Assembly (NCBI GenBank): GCA_036570425.1
Contig: DATCYF010000011.1
Location: 124,001 to 188,000 of the forward strand
Reading direction: 5' to 3'
Length of the DNA stretch: 64,000 nt
DNA from: Rhizorhapis sp036570425
Lineage (GTDB): Bacteria; Pseudomonadota; Alphaproteobacteria; Sphingomonadales; Sphingomonadaceae
The position numbers and the translations under genes were made by a program. Under the pieces are notes generated by a model. The model searched no databases, was not told where the DNA came from, and worked only from the letters and a program-made list of their open reading frames with translations. Below are positions 17,467 to 25,076 of the stretch, in pieces (within the stretch, counting starts at the first letter, position 1; every line of letters starts with the position of its first letter).

Positions 17467-17862
17467 TCAGAATACCTCCGCCAGCACTTCGCCACCGACA
17501 TTCTGGTCACGCGCTTCGGCGTCGGACAGAACGCCCCTGGGCGTCGAGACAATGGTGATGCCCAGGCCATTGCGCACGACCGGCAATTCCTTCGAACCGG
17601 AATAAACACGACGGCCGGGCTTCGACACCCGCGCAACGTGCTGAATCGCCGGCTTCCCCTCGAAATACTTGAGTTCGATGCGCAAGCCCTTGTGCTTGCC
17701 CAGCTCTTCCTCGCTATAGCCGCGAATGTAGCCTTCACGCTGCAGCACGTCGAGAACGCGAACGCGCAACTTGGACGCCGGGCTGGTCACGCTGTCCTTG
17801 CGCGCCTGCTGGCCGTTGCGGATACGGGTGAGCATATCACCCAAAGGATCGGTCAATGCCAT
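17467..17862 (-). CDS. rpsH: 30S ribosomal protein S8
   Basis: S8 binds the central domain of 16S rRNA, and in E. coli it also represses its own operon. The 131-residue protein starts MALTDPLGDMLTRIRNG and ends with STPRGVLSDAEARDQNVGGEVL, the rRNA-binding C-terminal motif. In this organism, autoregulation at the rplE region is possible but I did not identify an S8-like RNA site. Confidence 0.97.
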   Translation of the reverse strand: MALTDPLGDMLTRIRNGQQARKDSVTSPASKLRVRVLDVLQREGYIRGYSEEELGKHKGLRIELKYFEGKPAIQHVARVSKPGRRVYSGSKELPVVRNGLGITIVSTPRGVLSDAEARDQNVGGEVLAEVF

Positions 17863-17873
17863 TTATCTAATCC

Positions 17874-18179
17874 TTACCAGCTCGACTTGGTGACGCCAGG
17901 GATCAGGCCCTTGTTAGCCAAATCGCGAAGCTGTATGCGAGAAAGTCGAAACTTGCGGTAATAAGCGCGGGGGCGGCCGGTCATCTCGCACCGGTTCCTG
18001 ACGCGTGTCGGGTTGCCGTTACGGGGAATTTCCGCCATCTTCAGGCGCGCAATCAAGCGCTCGGTTTCATCCAAGCTTTCGTCATCCGCAATAGCCTTCA
18101 GTCTCGCATATTTGCCGGCATATTTCTTCACCAGCTTCTTGCGACGCTCATTCTTGTTGATGGAACTCAGTTTCGCCAT
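17874..18179 (-). CDS. rpsN: 30S ribosomal protein S14 (zinc-free form)
   Basis: S14 binds 16S rRNA in the 30S head. This is the 101-residue form without the CxxC zinc ribbon: it begins MAKLSSINKNERRKKLVKK and contains the signature RNRCEMTGRPRAYYRKF and the conserved LRDLANKGLIPGVTKSSW end. The zinc-free form is usual for proteobacteria. It lies between rplE and rpsH in standard order. Confidence 0.97.
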   Translation of the reverse strand: MAKLSSINKNERRKKLVKKYAGKYARLKAIADDESLDETERLIARLKMAEIPRNGNPTRVRNRCEMTGRPRAYYRKFRLSRIQLRDLANKGLIPGVTKSSW

Positions 18180-18220
18180 GACTTAAGTTCTCTTCCTTTT
18201 TCTATAAGGAAGCACACCGC

Positions 18221-18796
18221 TCACGCGGCCTGCTTTTCTGCCTCAGCGGGGAACGGGAAGCCGAACAGGCGCAGCAGTTCGCGTGCCTCTTCATCCGTTC
18301 TCGCGGTGGTGGTTACAATGATATCCATGCCTCGCACCTTATCGATGCGATCATAGTTGATTTCCGGAAAAATAATCTGTTCCTTGATGCCGAAAGCATA
18401 ATTGCCGTGTCCATCGAAAGACTTCGGATTAAGACCACGGAAATCGCGAATACGAGGCATCGCGATCGTCACCAAACGATCCAGGAACTCATACATCCGT
18501 TCGCGGCGCAGCGTAACCTTCGCGCCAATGGGCATGCCTTCACGCAGCTTGAACTGAGCAATCGACTTCTTCGCCTTCGTGATCACTGGCTTTTGACCAG
18601 CGATCAGTTCCATTTCCTCAGCGGCTGAAGTGACCTTCTTCTTGTCCTGCGTGGCTTCGCCAACACCCATGTTCAGAACGATCTTCTCGATCCTGGGAAC
18701 TTCCATGACGTTCTTGTAGCCGAACTTCTCCACCATCGCTTTCGCGATAGTCTCGTCATAGACAGCTTTCAGCCGAGGTGCATATTTATCAGCCAT
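18221..18796 (-). CDS. rplE: 50S ribosomal protein L5
   Basis: L5 binds 5S rRNA and contacts the P-site tRNA. The 191-residue product shows VPRIEKIVLNMGVGEA near residue 33 and LRDFRGLNPKSFDGHGNY-type core (RIRDFRGLNPKSFDG). It is slightly longer than the E. coli protein because of a short AEKQAA tail. Its start overlaps the end of rplX by eight bases, suggesting coupled translation. Confidence 0.97.
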   Translation of the reverse strand: MADKYAPRLKAVYDETIAKAMVEKFGYKNVMEVPRIEKIVLNMGVGEATQDKKKVTSAAEEMELIAGQKPVITKAKKSIAQFKLREGMPIGAKVTLRRERMYEFLDRLVTIAMPRIRDFRGLNPKSFDGHGNYAFGIKEQIIFPEINYDRIDKVRGMDIIVTTTARTDEEARELLRLFGFPFPAEAEKQAA

Positions 18797-19109
18797 CGAT
18801 GGTCTCCCCGGACTTCACGGCCACGCGGACCTTCTTGCCACCTTTTTCCTCAAAACGGACGCGCGTCGGTTTGCCAGTTTTCGGATCGGCAATAGCCACT
18901 TTGGAAATGTGCAACGGCGCTTCCGAACGTTCGATTCCACCTTGCGGGTTCGCCTGGGTGGGCTTGCGGTGACGAGCAGCGACGTTAACGCCTTCGACAA
19001 CCAGTTTCCCGTCCTTCGGCATCATCTTGACAACATTGCCGGTACGCCCCTTATCCTTGCCAGACAGTATGACGACCTTATCGCCCTTCTTGATCTTCGC
19101 GGCGGACAT
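18789..19109 (-). CDS. rplX: 50S ribosomal protein L24
   Basis: L24 is an early assembly initiator of the 50S subunit. The 106-residue protein carries a KOW motif at its N-terminus (KGDKVVILSGKDKGRTGNV) and the conserved VEGVNVAARHRKPTQ. It overlaps rplN by a single base (TAATG) and rplE by eight bases, so the three are translationally linked. Confidence 0.97.
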   Translation of the reverse strand: MSAAKIKKGDKVVILSGKDKGRTGNVVKMMPKDGKLVVEGVNVAARHRKPTQANPQGGIERSEAPLHISKVAIADPKTGKPTRVRFEEKGGKKVRVAVKSGETIDG

Positions 19110-19477
19110 TATAGCACCTCCGGAGCCAGGCTGATGATCTTCATATGCTTCCTGCCACGCAGTTCACGCACCACTGGGCCGAAAATACGAGTACCAATGG
19201 GCTCGTCGTTCTTTCCCACCAAAACAGCGGCATTGCTGTCGAAGCGAATAACCGAACCATCGGCACGCCGCACGTCCTTGGCGGTGCGGACGATAACGGC
19301 GCGGTGCACATCGCCCTTTTTCACGCGGCCACGCGGCGCAGCTTCCTTCACCGACACGACAATGATGTCGCCCACGCCAGCAAAACGGCGCTTTGACCCG
19401 CCCAGCACCTTGATGCACTGGACGCGCTTGGCGCCGCTGTTGTCAGCGACCTCAAGATTTGACTGCATCTGGATCAT
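19109..19477 (-). CDS. rplN: 50S ribosomal protein L14
   Basis: L14 takes part in the intersubunit bridge with 16S rRNA and is the binding site of the silencing factor RsfS. The 122-residue protein begins MIQMQSNLEVADNSGAKRV and has the L14 signature (GVGDIIVVSVKEAAPRG) and VRTAKDVRRADGSVIRF. It opens the spc part of the cluster, 57 bp after rpsQ. Confidence 0.97.
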   Translation of the reverse strand: MIQMQSNLEVADNSGAKRVQCIKVLGGSKRRFAGVGDIIVVSVKEAAPRGRVKKGDVHRAVIVRTAKDVRRADGSVIRFDSNAAVLVGKNDEPIGTRIFGPVVRELRGRKHMKIISLAPEVL

Positions 19478-19534
19478 TGATGCGCTTCCTTTTCAATTGG
19501 CTTTCCGGGGCAGCCCGGGAGTTCCGTTAATCGT

Positions 19535-19798
19535 TCAGCCCGCCGCCTCAGGCGTTTTGTGCGTATCGATGCGGTCAACCACCTTCCAGCTTTTCAGCTT
19601 GGAAATCGGCGCAGTCTCCTCGATCCGTACAGTCTCGCCTTCCCGATATGCGTTTTCAGCATCGTGGGCATGATATTTCTTCGAGCGGCGAACGATCTTA
19701 CCATAGAGCGGGTGTTTCACCTTACGCTCTACTTTCACCACTACGGTCTTGTCAGTCTTGTCGGAAACCACCGTTCCCGTCAGCACGCGCTTGGGCAT
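19535..19798 (-). CDS. rpsQ: 30S ribosomal protein S17
   Basis: S17 binds the 5' domain of 16S rRNA. The 87-residue protein has the OB-fold signature GTVVSDKTDKTVVVKVERK and the KYHAHDAENAYREGETV segment. It ends the S10-type part of the cluster (rpsC-rplP-rpmC-rpsQ). Confidence 0.97.
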   Translation of the reverse strand: MPKRVLTGTVVSDKTDKTVVVKVERKVKHPLYGKIVRRSKKYHAHDAENAYREGETVRIEETAPISKLKSWKVVDRIDTHKTPEAAG

Positions 19799-19809
19799 GG
19801 TCAGTCTTC

Positions 19810-20016
19810 CTATTTCGTTTCAGCAGCGCTGGCGCGCGCTGTCTGAAGAGTCTTGATCTGCGCAATGGTGCGGCGCACCTCCCGCATCCGGCTCGGCTTT
19901 TCAAGCTGGTTAGTCGCAGCCTGAAAACGCAAGTTGAATTGCTCGCGTTTCAATTCCCCGAGCTGCTCGCCCAGTTGATCGTCGGTTTTTACCTTGAGGT
20001 CAGCAATCTTTGCCAT
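19810..20016 (-). CDS. rpmC: 50S ribosomal protein L29
   Basis: L29 lies at the peptide exit tunnel near the trigger-factor site. It is a 68-codon two-helix protein, MAKIADLKVKTDDQLGEQL, with the family core LKREQFNLRFQAATNQLEKPS. An in-frame GTG three codons earlier overlaps the rplP stop by four bases; I use the ATG, which has GGGAG about 11 bases upstream. Confidence 0.95.
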   Translation of the reverse strand: MAKIADLKVKTDDQLGEQLGELKREQFNLRFQAATNQLEKPSRMREVRRTIAQIKTLQTARASAAETK

Positions 20017-20021
20017 CTCAC

Positions 20022-20453
20022 TCACGCTCCCAGATGCGATGTGTCGCCCAGACGCGCCACGACCTTCGTTTTGATCGGAAGCTTCATCGCTGCGCGCTCA
20101 AAGGCCTCCGCCGCGATCGGACCGGACACACCGTCGAGTTCAAATAGAATACGGCCTGGCTTTACGCGCGCGGCCCAATATTCGACCGAACCCTTGCCCT
20201 TGCCCTGACGAACTTCCGCAGGCTTCTTCGAAACTGGAACGTCAGGGAATACTCGAATCCACAAACGACCTTGCCGGCGAATGTGGCGCGTAATCGCGCG
20301 GCGAGCCGCTTCGATCTGGCGTGCCGTGATACGTTCAGGTTCCAGGGCCTTTAAGCCATAAGAGCCGAAGTTGAGTGCAGCACCGCCGGGTGCATCACCC
20401 TTGATCCGCCCTTTGAAGGCTTTGCGATACTTCATTTTCTTTGGTTGCAGCAT
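20022..20453 (-). CDS. rplP: 50S ribosomal protein L16
   Basis: L16 sits near the A site and organises the tRNA-binding region of 23S rRNA. The 143-residue protein starts MLQPKKMKYRKAFKGRIKG and includes RQIEAARRAITRHIRRQG and the KGKGSVEYWAARVKPGRILFE motif (beginning GKGKGSVEYW). Standard place between rpsC and rpmC. Confidence 0.97.
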   Translation of the reverse strand: MLQPKKMKYRKAFKGRIKGDAPGGAALNFGSYGLKALEPERITARQIEAARRAITRHIRRQGRLWIRVFPDVPVSKKPAEVRQGKGKGSVEYWAARVKPGRILFELDGVSGPIAAEAFERAAMKLPIKTKVVARLGDTSHLGA

Positions 20454-20511
20454 GTCTGTTTACCTTCTGACACCGTTGGTCGGCCGATCAGGCGACGCGT
20501 GGGTTTCCCCT

Positions 20512-21207
20512 TTATCGCGCCGGCCGGACCCCCGATGTTTGCGCTTCCATCATGAGCCGGTCCTGCGCCATCGGATCGTGACCCAGAATCTCGCCCTTGA
20601 AAATCCATACCTTGATACCGCATACGCCATATGCCGTGTGCGCTTCTGCTTCCGCATAGTCCACATTGGCGCGCAGGGTGTGCAGTGGAACGCGGCCTTC
20701 GCGATACCATTCGACGCGAGCAATCTCCGCCCCGCCTAAACGACCACCGCAAGTGATACGAATACCTTCCGCGCCCAGACGCAGCGCGGATTGCACAGCG
20801 CGCTTCATTGCTCGACGAAACGCCACACGACGTTCAAGCTGATCAGCAACGCCTTGTGCGACGAGCTTGGAATCGATCTCCGGCTTGCGGATTTCAACGA
20901 TGTTCAGGCTTACGTCGCTAGCGGTAAACTCACTGAGCTTACGCCGCAGCTTTTCAATATCCGCACCCTTCTTGCCGATGATAACGCCGGGGCGTGCAGC
21001 ATAAATGGAAACACGGCAAAGCTTGGCCGGACGCTCGATCACCACTTTCGAAATCGCTGCCTGCGGCAACGTTTTCATGATGAATTTGCGGATCTTCAGA
21101 TCCTCAAGCAGCAGTCGGCCATAATCCTGACCTTCCGCAAACCAGCGGCTGTCCCAAGTCCGGTTAATTTGCAGGCGGAGCCCGATCGGATTGCTCTTCT
21201 GACCCAT
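20512..21207 (-). CDS. rpsC: 30S ribosomal protein S3
   Basis: S3 lines the mRNA entry tunnel and contributes to helicase activity. The 231-residue protein has the KH domain with GVIIGKKGADIEKLR at about residues 74-88 and the C-terminal signature GIRITCGGRLGGAEIAR. The start MGQKSNPIGLRLQINRTWDS is the invariant family N-terminus. Confidence 0.97.
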   Translation of the reverse strand: MGQKSNPIGLRLQINRTWDSRWFAEGQDYGRLLLEDLKIRKFIMKTLPQAAISKVVIERPAKLCRVSIYAARPGVIIGKKGADIEKLRRKLSEFTASDVSLNIVEIRKPEIDSKLVAQGVADQLERRVAFRRAMKRAVQSALRLGAEGIRITCGGRLGGAEIARVEWYREGRVPLHTLRANVDYAEAEAHTAYGVCGIKVWIFKGEILGHDPMAQDRLMMEAQTSGVRPAR

Positions 21208-21210
21208 GAC

Positions 21211-21591
21211 TTACGCCTCTTCTTCCTGCTCACGGACAACGATGCGGACCCGGCTGAACGGCTTCAGAATACGCGTCGACTTGCCGCGACCGCGGGCGTG
21301 AAAGCGCTTCATGGTCAGGCTCTTACCGACCGAGGCTTCCGAGATCACCAATGTGTCAACATCCAGATTGTGGTTATTTTCCGCGTTGGCAATAGCCGAA
21401 GCTAAAACCTTCCGCACGTCAACAGCCATCGCTTTTTTCGAAAAAGCGAGAATATTCATCGCATCCTCAACCTTACGGCCACGGATCAACGCAGCCACTA
21501 GATTGAGCTTCTGCGCGCTTCCGCGGATGGTGGTGCCAACCGCGAGCGCTTCATTGTCGGCTACCCGACGAGGAGCTGCTTGCTTACCCAT
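21211..21591 (-). CDS. rplV: 50S ribosomal protein L22
   Basis: L22 reaches into the exit tunnel beside L4. The 126-residue product has AQKLNLVAALIRGRKVEDA and the late signature SLTMKRFHARGRGKSTRI. The tip of the tunnel loop, where macrolide-resistance changes occur, looks ordinary. It overlaps rpsS by one base (TAATG). Confidence 0.97.
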   Translation of the reverse strand: MGKQAAPRRVADNEALAVGTTIRGSAQKLNLVAALIRGRKVEDAMNILAFSKKAMAVDVRKVLASAIANAENNHNLDVDTLVISEASVGKSLTMKRFHARGRGKSTRILKPFSRVRIVVREQEEEA

Positions 21592-21866
21592 TAGCGCTTG
21601 CCCTTCTTGTCGGCAGCGTGACCAGGGAAGTAGCGCGTCGGCGCGAACTCACCCAGCTTGTGACCGACCATATCTTCGTTCACTGAAACGGGAACATGCT
21701 TCCGACCATTGTAGACGTTGAACGTCAGACCGACGAACTGCGGGAGAATGGTGGAGCGGCGCGACCAGGTCTTGATCGGCGCACGGCCGCCAGCATCCTG
21801 CGCAGCTTCCGCCTTCTTCAGCAGATGCAGGTCCACGAAAGGACCTTTCCATACGGAGCGGGCCAT
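21591..21866 (-). CDS. rpsS: 30S ribosomal protein S19
   Basis: S19 binds 16S rRNA in the 30S head with S13. The 91-residue protein begins MARSVWKGPFVDLHLLKK and carries the signature TWSRRSTILPQFVGLTFNVYNG in its middle and GEFAPTRYFPGH near the end. It lies three bases after the rplB stop. Confidence 0.97.
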   Translation of the reverse strand: MARSVWKGPFVDLHLLKKAEAAQDAGGRAPIKTWSRRSTILPQFVGLTFNVYNGRKHVPVSVNEDMVGHKLGEFAPTRYFPGHAADKKGKR

Positions 21867-21869
21867 TGC

Positions 21870-22706
21870 TTACCTCTTCTTCTTCGCGTGACGCGACCGG
21901 ATAATCATCTTGTCGGTCGATTTGTTATTACGAGTGCGCGCACCCTTCGTAGGCTTACCCCACGGGGTGACCGGATGCCGACCACCAGAGGTCCGGCCCT
22001 CACCACCACCATGCGGGTGGTCCACCGGGTTCTTCGCAACGCCCCTGGTTAACGGGCGACGCCCCATCCAGCGGCTCCGGCCAGCTTTCGCTAGTGTCTG
22101 GTTGGCATTGTCCGGGTTTGATACCGCCCCGACAGTACCCATGCATTCACCACGGATATATCGCTGTTCGCCAGAGTTTAGACGAACGATCACGAGACCG
22201 CGATCGCGTCCGACAAGTTGCGCATAGGTACCCGCGCTCCGCGCAATCTGACCGCCCTTACCTGGCTTCATCTCCACGTTGTGGATGATGGTGCCGACTG
22301 GCATCTGCGACAATTCCATCGCATTGCCGGGCTTCACGTCTACTTTCTTGCCAGCAACGACCTTATCGCCGACAGCCAGTCGTTGCGGTGCCAGAATATA
22401 GTTCTGCTCACCATCTTCATACTTCACCAAGGCGATAAATGCGGTGCGGTTGGGATCGTACTCGATGCGCTCTACGGTCGCTTCCATGTCCCATTTGCGC
22501 CGCTTGAAATCGATGAAGCGGTAACGCTGCTTGTGGCCACCCGCTATACCGCGCGATGTCACATGGCCTTTGTTATTACGGCCACCGGTCTTGTGCTTAC
22601 CCTCGGTCAGCGCCTTGACGGGCTTACCCTTCCAGAGGCCGGACTTGTCGACCAGGACCAGGCCGCGCTGGGCCGGGCTCGTCGGATTATAATGTTTGAG
22701 TGCCAT
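21870..22706 (-). CDS. rplB: 50S ribosomal protein L2
   Basis: L2 is a primary 23S rRNA binder needed for subunit association and peptidyl transferase activity. The 278-residue protein begins MALKHYNPTSPAQRGLV and carries the signature NPVDHPHGGGEGR, including the functionally important His near residue 230, then the Lys/Arg-rich end SRHAKKKR. Full length and typical. Confidence 0.97.
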   Translation of the reverse strand: MALKHYNPTSPAQRGLVLVDKSGLWKGKPVKALTEGKHKTGGRNNKGHVTSRGIAGGHKQRYRFIDFKRRKWDMEATVERIEYDPNRTAFIALVKYEDGEQNYILAPQRLAVGDKVVAGKKVDVKPGNAMELSQMPVGTIIHNVEMKPGKGGQIARSAGTYAQLVGRDRGLVIVRLNSGEQRYIRGECMGTVGAVSNPDNANQTLAKAGRSRWMGRRPLTRGVAKNPVDHPHGGGEGRTSGGRHPVTPWGKPTKGARTRNNKSTDKMIIRSRHAKKKR

Positions 22707-22720
22707 TATTCTCTTCCGCC

Positions 22721-23035
22721 TCAGATACCGGTGGTGACGTCGATCGACTGACCTTCGGCCAGCGTGACGATCGCCTTTTTCATGTCGCTCCGCGCATAGG
22801 GCTTCCCCTTCCAGCGCTTCGTCTTGCCCTTTTGGACGAGCGTATTAACACCTTTGACAGTTACGCCAAACAGCGCTTCCACCGCCGCTTTGATCTCGGG
22901 CTTGGAAGCATCGCGCGCAACCTTGAACACAACGGCATTGTTTTCGGAAAGAAGCGTCGCCTTTTCCGTAATATGCGGAGCAACGACCACATCATAGTGG
23001 CGGTTGTCGATGGTTTTGGCTTGCTTCTTAGCCAT
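22721..23035 (-). CDS. rplW: 50S ribosomal protein L23
   Basis: L23 surrounds the peptide exit and docks trigger factor and SRP. I start at MAKKQAKTIDNRHYDVV, giving 104 residues and an eight-base overlap with rplD; the frame runs 11 codons further up but those residues do not fit. Features: PHITEKATLLSENNAVVF and the GKTKRWKGKPYARSDMKKA basic loop. Confidence 0.96.
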   Translation of the reverse strand: MAKKQAKTIDNRHYDVVVAPHITEKATLLSENNAVVFKVARDASKPEIKAAVEALFGVTVKGVNTLVQKGKTKRWKGKPYARSDMKKAIVTLAEGQSIDVTTGI

Positions 23036-23651
23036 TGAAACGCGCCTCCAGCTTTTCGACTGCGGCACGCGTCAGCACCAACGAGTCATACTTCAAAATG
23101 TCATAGACATTGGCGCCCATCGCGGGCATCACGTTCACCCCATTCAGGTTGGATGATGCTTTAGCGAAGCTGACATTCACAGCATCACCATCGATGAACA
23201 GCGCCTTGTTAAGGCCGAGCTTCTCGAGTTGACCAGCGAGCACCTTCGTTTTCCCATCTGCGACGTCAAGATTGTCGAGCACAATCAGCGAGCCATTTTT
23301 GGCTTTGGCGGACAGAGCCATTTTCAGGCCAAGCGCACGCACCTTCTTGTTCAGCGACGGATCGAAGTCACGAACACGAGGACCATGCGCCTTGCCGCCA
23401 CCGATGAAGATGGGAGCGCGACGGTCGCCGTGACGAGCGGTGCCACCACCCTTCTGTCGACCGAACTTCTTGCCGGTGCGCGCCACATCCGAGCGCTCCC
23501 GCGCCGCGCGAGCCGTTCCACGGCGCTTTTCAAGCTGCCATGTCACCACGCGATGCAGAATATCAGCGCGCGGTTCCAAAGCAAATACCGCGTCATTCAA
23601 CTCGACATCGCCGCTACCCTTGGCGTCGAGGGTCTGAACCTTGATCTTCAT
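23028..23651 (-). CDS. rplD: 50S ribosomal protein L4
   Basis: L4 lines the exit tunnel and in E. coli represses its own operon by attenuation in the S10 leader. The 207-residue protein has VVTWQLEKRRGTARAARERS and the tunnel-loop region KFGRQKGGGTARHGDRRAP, then AKNGSLIVLDNLDVADGKT. Its presence just downstream of a terminator-like hairpin beyond rpsJ makes L4-dependent control there worth considering; nothing in the sequence proves it. Confidence 0.97.
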   Translation of the reverse strand: MKIKVQTLDAKGSGDVELNDAVFALEPRADILHRVVTWQLEKRRGTARAARERSDVARTGKKFGRQKGGGTARHGDRRAPIFIGGGKAHGPRVRDFDPSLNKKVRALGLKMALSAKAKNGSLIVLDNLDVADGKTKVLAGQLEKLGLNKALFIDGDAVNVSFAKASSNLNGVNVMPAMGANVYDILKYDSLVLTRAAVEKLEARFNG

Positions 23652-23654
23652 AGC

Positions 23655-24410
23655 TTAGCCCTCCTGCCCTTCTGCAGCTTCCGGCGCCACAGCCGTTTCA
23701 GCCGGGACATTCATGGGAGCCTCATTGCCATTTGCAGCCTGCCTCAAGCCCGCCGGGTAAGGTGCATCAGCGTGGCGCGCAACCTTCACTGCGTCCTTAA
23801 CCAGCAACCAGGTCCCCTTCGAACCGGGAACGCTTCCCTTTACAAAGAGCAGGCCGCGCTCGGCATCCGTACGGACGATTTCCAAATTCTGTTGCGTGCG
23901 CTGCCGATCCCCCATGTGACCAGCCATCTTCTTGTTCTTGAAGACGCGACCGGGATCCTGGCGATTACCCGTCGAGCCGTGGGCACGGTGAGAAATGGAT
24001 ACGCCGTGGGTGGCGCGCATACCCCCGAAACCCCAACGCTTCATCGCACCAGCAAAGCCCTTACCTTGCGTATGACCGGTGATGTCGACCAACTGCCCTG
24101 TGACGAAATGGTCAGCCGAAAGCTCAGCTCCGACGTCCAACAGCGCGTCATCAGCGACACGGAATTCAGCAATTTGCAGCTTGGGTTCAACTTCCGCTTT
24201 GGCGAAGTGGCCGCGCTGCGGCTTGGCGACATTTTTTGGTTTCGCGGCGCCGGCACCGAGTTGGAGAGCTACATAGCCATCCTTTTCGGAATCACGGCGG
24301 GCAACGACCTGGCACTGCTCAAGACTCAAAACGGTAACCGGCACGTGGCGGCCATCGTCCTGAAACAGGCGAGTCATTCCCATTTTTTTCGCGATCACGC
24401 CAGTACGCAT
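23655..24410 (-). CDS. rplC: 50S ribosomal protein L3 with Ala-rich tail
   Basis: L3 binds 23S rRNA near the peptidyl transferase centre and starts 50S assembly. The product begins MRTGVIAKKMGMTRLFQDD and has the signature KGFAGAMKRWGFGGMRATHG, with the Gln methylated by PrmB in other bacteria expected in NRQDPGRVFKNKKMAGHMG. At 251 residues it exceeds E. coli L3 (209) by an Ala/Glu/Pro-rich C-terminal tail of about 35 residues. The frame is open nine codons upstream, which do not fit the family. A strong hairpin-T terminator lies 48 bases ahead of the start. Confidence 0.96.
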   Translation of the reverse strand: MRTGVIAKKMGMTRLFQDDGRHVPVTVLSLEQCQVVARRDSEKDGYVALQLGAGAAKPKNVAKPQRGHFAKAEVEPKLQIAEFRVADDALLDVGAELSADHFVTGQLVDITGHTQGKGFAGAMKRWGFGGMRATHGVSISHRAHGSTGNRQDPGRVFKNKKMAGHMGDRQRTQQNLEIVRTDAERGLLFVKGSVPGSKGTWLLVKDAVKVARHADAPYPAGLRQAANGNEAPMNVPAETAVAPEAAEGQEG

Positions 24411-24457
24411 GATCAATTCTCCCAACAGAGGCCCCATTCGACTGGGGCGTATCCACT

Positions 24458-24482
24458 AAAAAAACCCCCGGTCGCCCGAGGG
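24458..24482 (-). terminator. Terminator or attenuator between rpsJ and rplC
   Basis: On the minus strand, CCCTCGG pairs with CCGGGGG around a GCGA loop, followed by seven T's. It lies 143 bases after the rpsJ stop and 48 bases before the rplC start, too close for a separate promoter to fit comfortably between. All of rplC-rplO must then be reached by read-through, so an attenuator is the natural reading. Confidence 0.8.
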
Positions 24483-24625
24483 TCAGCCCAAATCAAGATA
24501 GTCACCCGCCGGGGCTGAATTTTCCTGCATTACTACAGAAAAGACGGGGGACTCAGAACCACGGCAATGCCGTGCGGTATCCCTATGTCAATGCTGGACA
24601 AGCCATGCGGCCAGTCCGATTGGCA

Positions 24626-24937
24626 TCAAGCCAATTTTATTTCGACGTTCACGCCGGCCGCAAGATCCAGCTTCATCAGCGCGTCGACCGTTTGCGGCGT
24701 CGGCTGCACAATGTCAAGCATTCGCTTGTAAGTCCGGACCTCAAATTGCTCGCGGGACTTCTTGTCGATGTGCGGACCGCGGTTCACGGTAAATTTTTCG
24801 ATCCGCGTTGGCAGCGGAATGGGACCGCGGATCAGCGCGCCGGTGCGGCGCGCAGTGTCGGCAATGTCGCCAGTAGCCTGATCGAGCACACGATGATCAA
24901 AAGCCTTCAGGCGAATCCGAATATTCTGCGTTTCCAT
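24626..24937 (-). CDS. rpsJ: 30S ribosomal protein S10
   Basis: S10 is a 30S head protein that also serves, as NusE, in transcription antitermination. The 103-residue product begins METQNIRIRLKAFDHRVLD and carries the signature RTGALIRGPIPLPTRIEKFTV and HIDKKSREQFEVRTYKR. The start two codons downstream of an in-frame Met follows the family. Unusually, rpsJ is flanked by a hairpin-T element on each side, behind tuf and ahead of rplC. Confidence 0.96.
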   Translation of the reverse strand: METQNIRIRLKAFDHRVLDQATGDIADTARRTGALIRGPIPLPTRIEKFTVNRGPHIDKKSREQFEVRTYKRMLDIVQPTPQTVDALMKLDLAAGVNVEIKLA

Positions 24938-25026
24938 GTCCATTACCGATGCGAAAGAGCCAAAAACAAGCCGCCCAAAATGTCCTCTAGAATTGATATT
25001 CCCGCGAGGAACTATCCGGGGCGACT

Positions 25027-25067
25027 AAAAAATCGAACCGCTCGAATCAGACGATTCGAGCGGTTCG
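25027..25067 (-). terminator. tuf rho-independent terminator
   Basis: A perfect 15-bp stem (CGAACCGCTCGAATC with GATTCGAGCGGTTCG in the DNA) with a four-base loop is followed on the minus strand by A and TTTTTT, ten bases after the tuf stop. It is one of the strongest terminators in the window and should end most rpsL-tuf transcripts before rpsJ. Confidence 0.92.
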
Positions 25068-25076
25068 CTGCCTATA

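Noticed and set aside
23229..24518. 429-codon plus-strand open frame
   Set aside because: Antisense of rplD and rplC and runs through their terminator hairpin; not coding.
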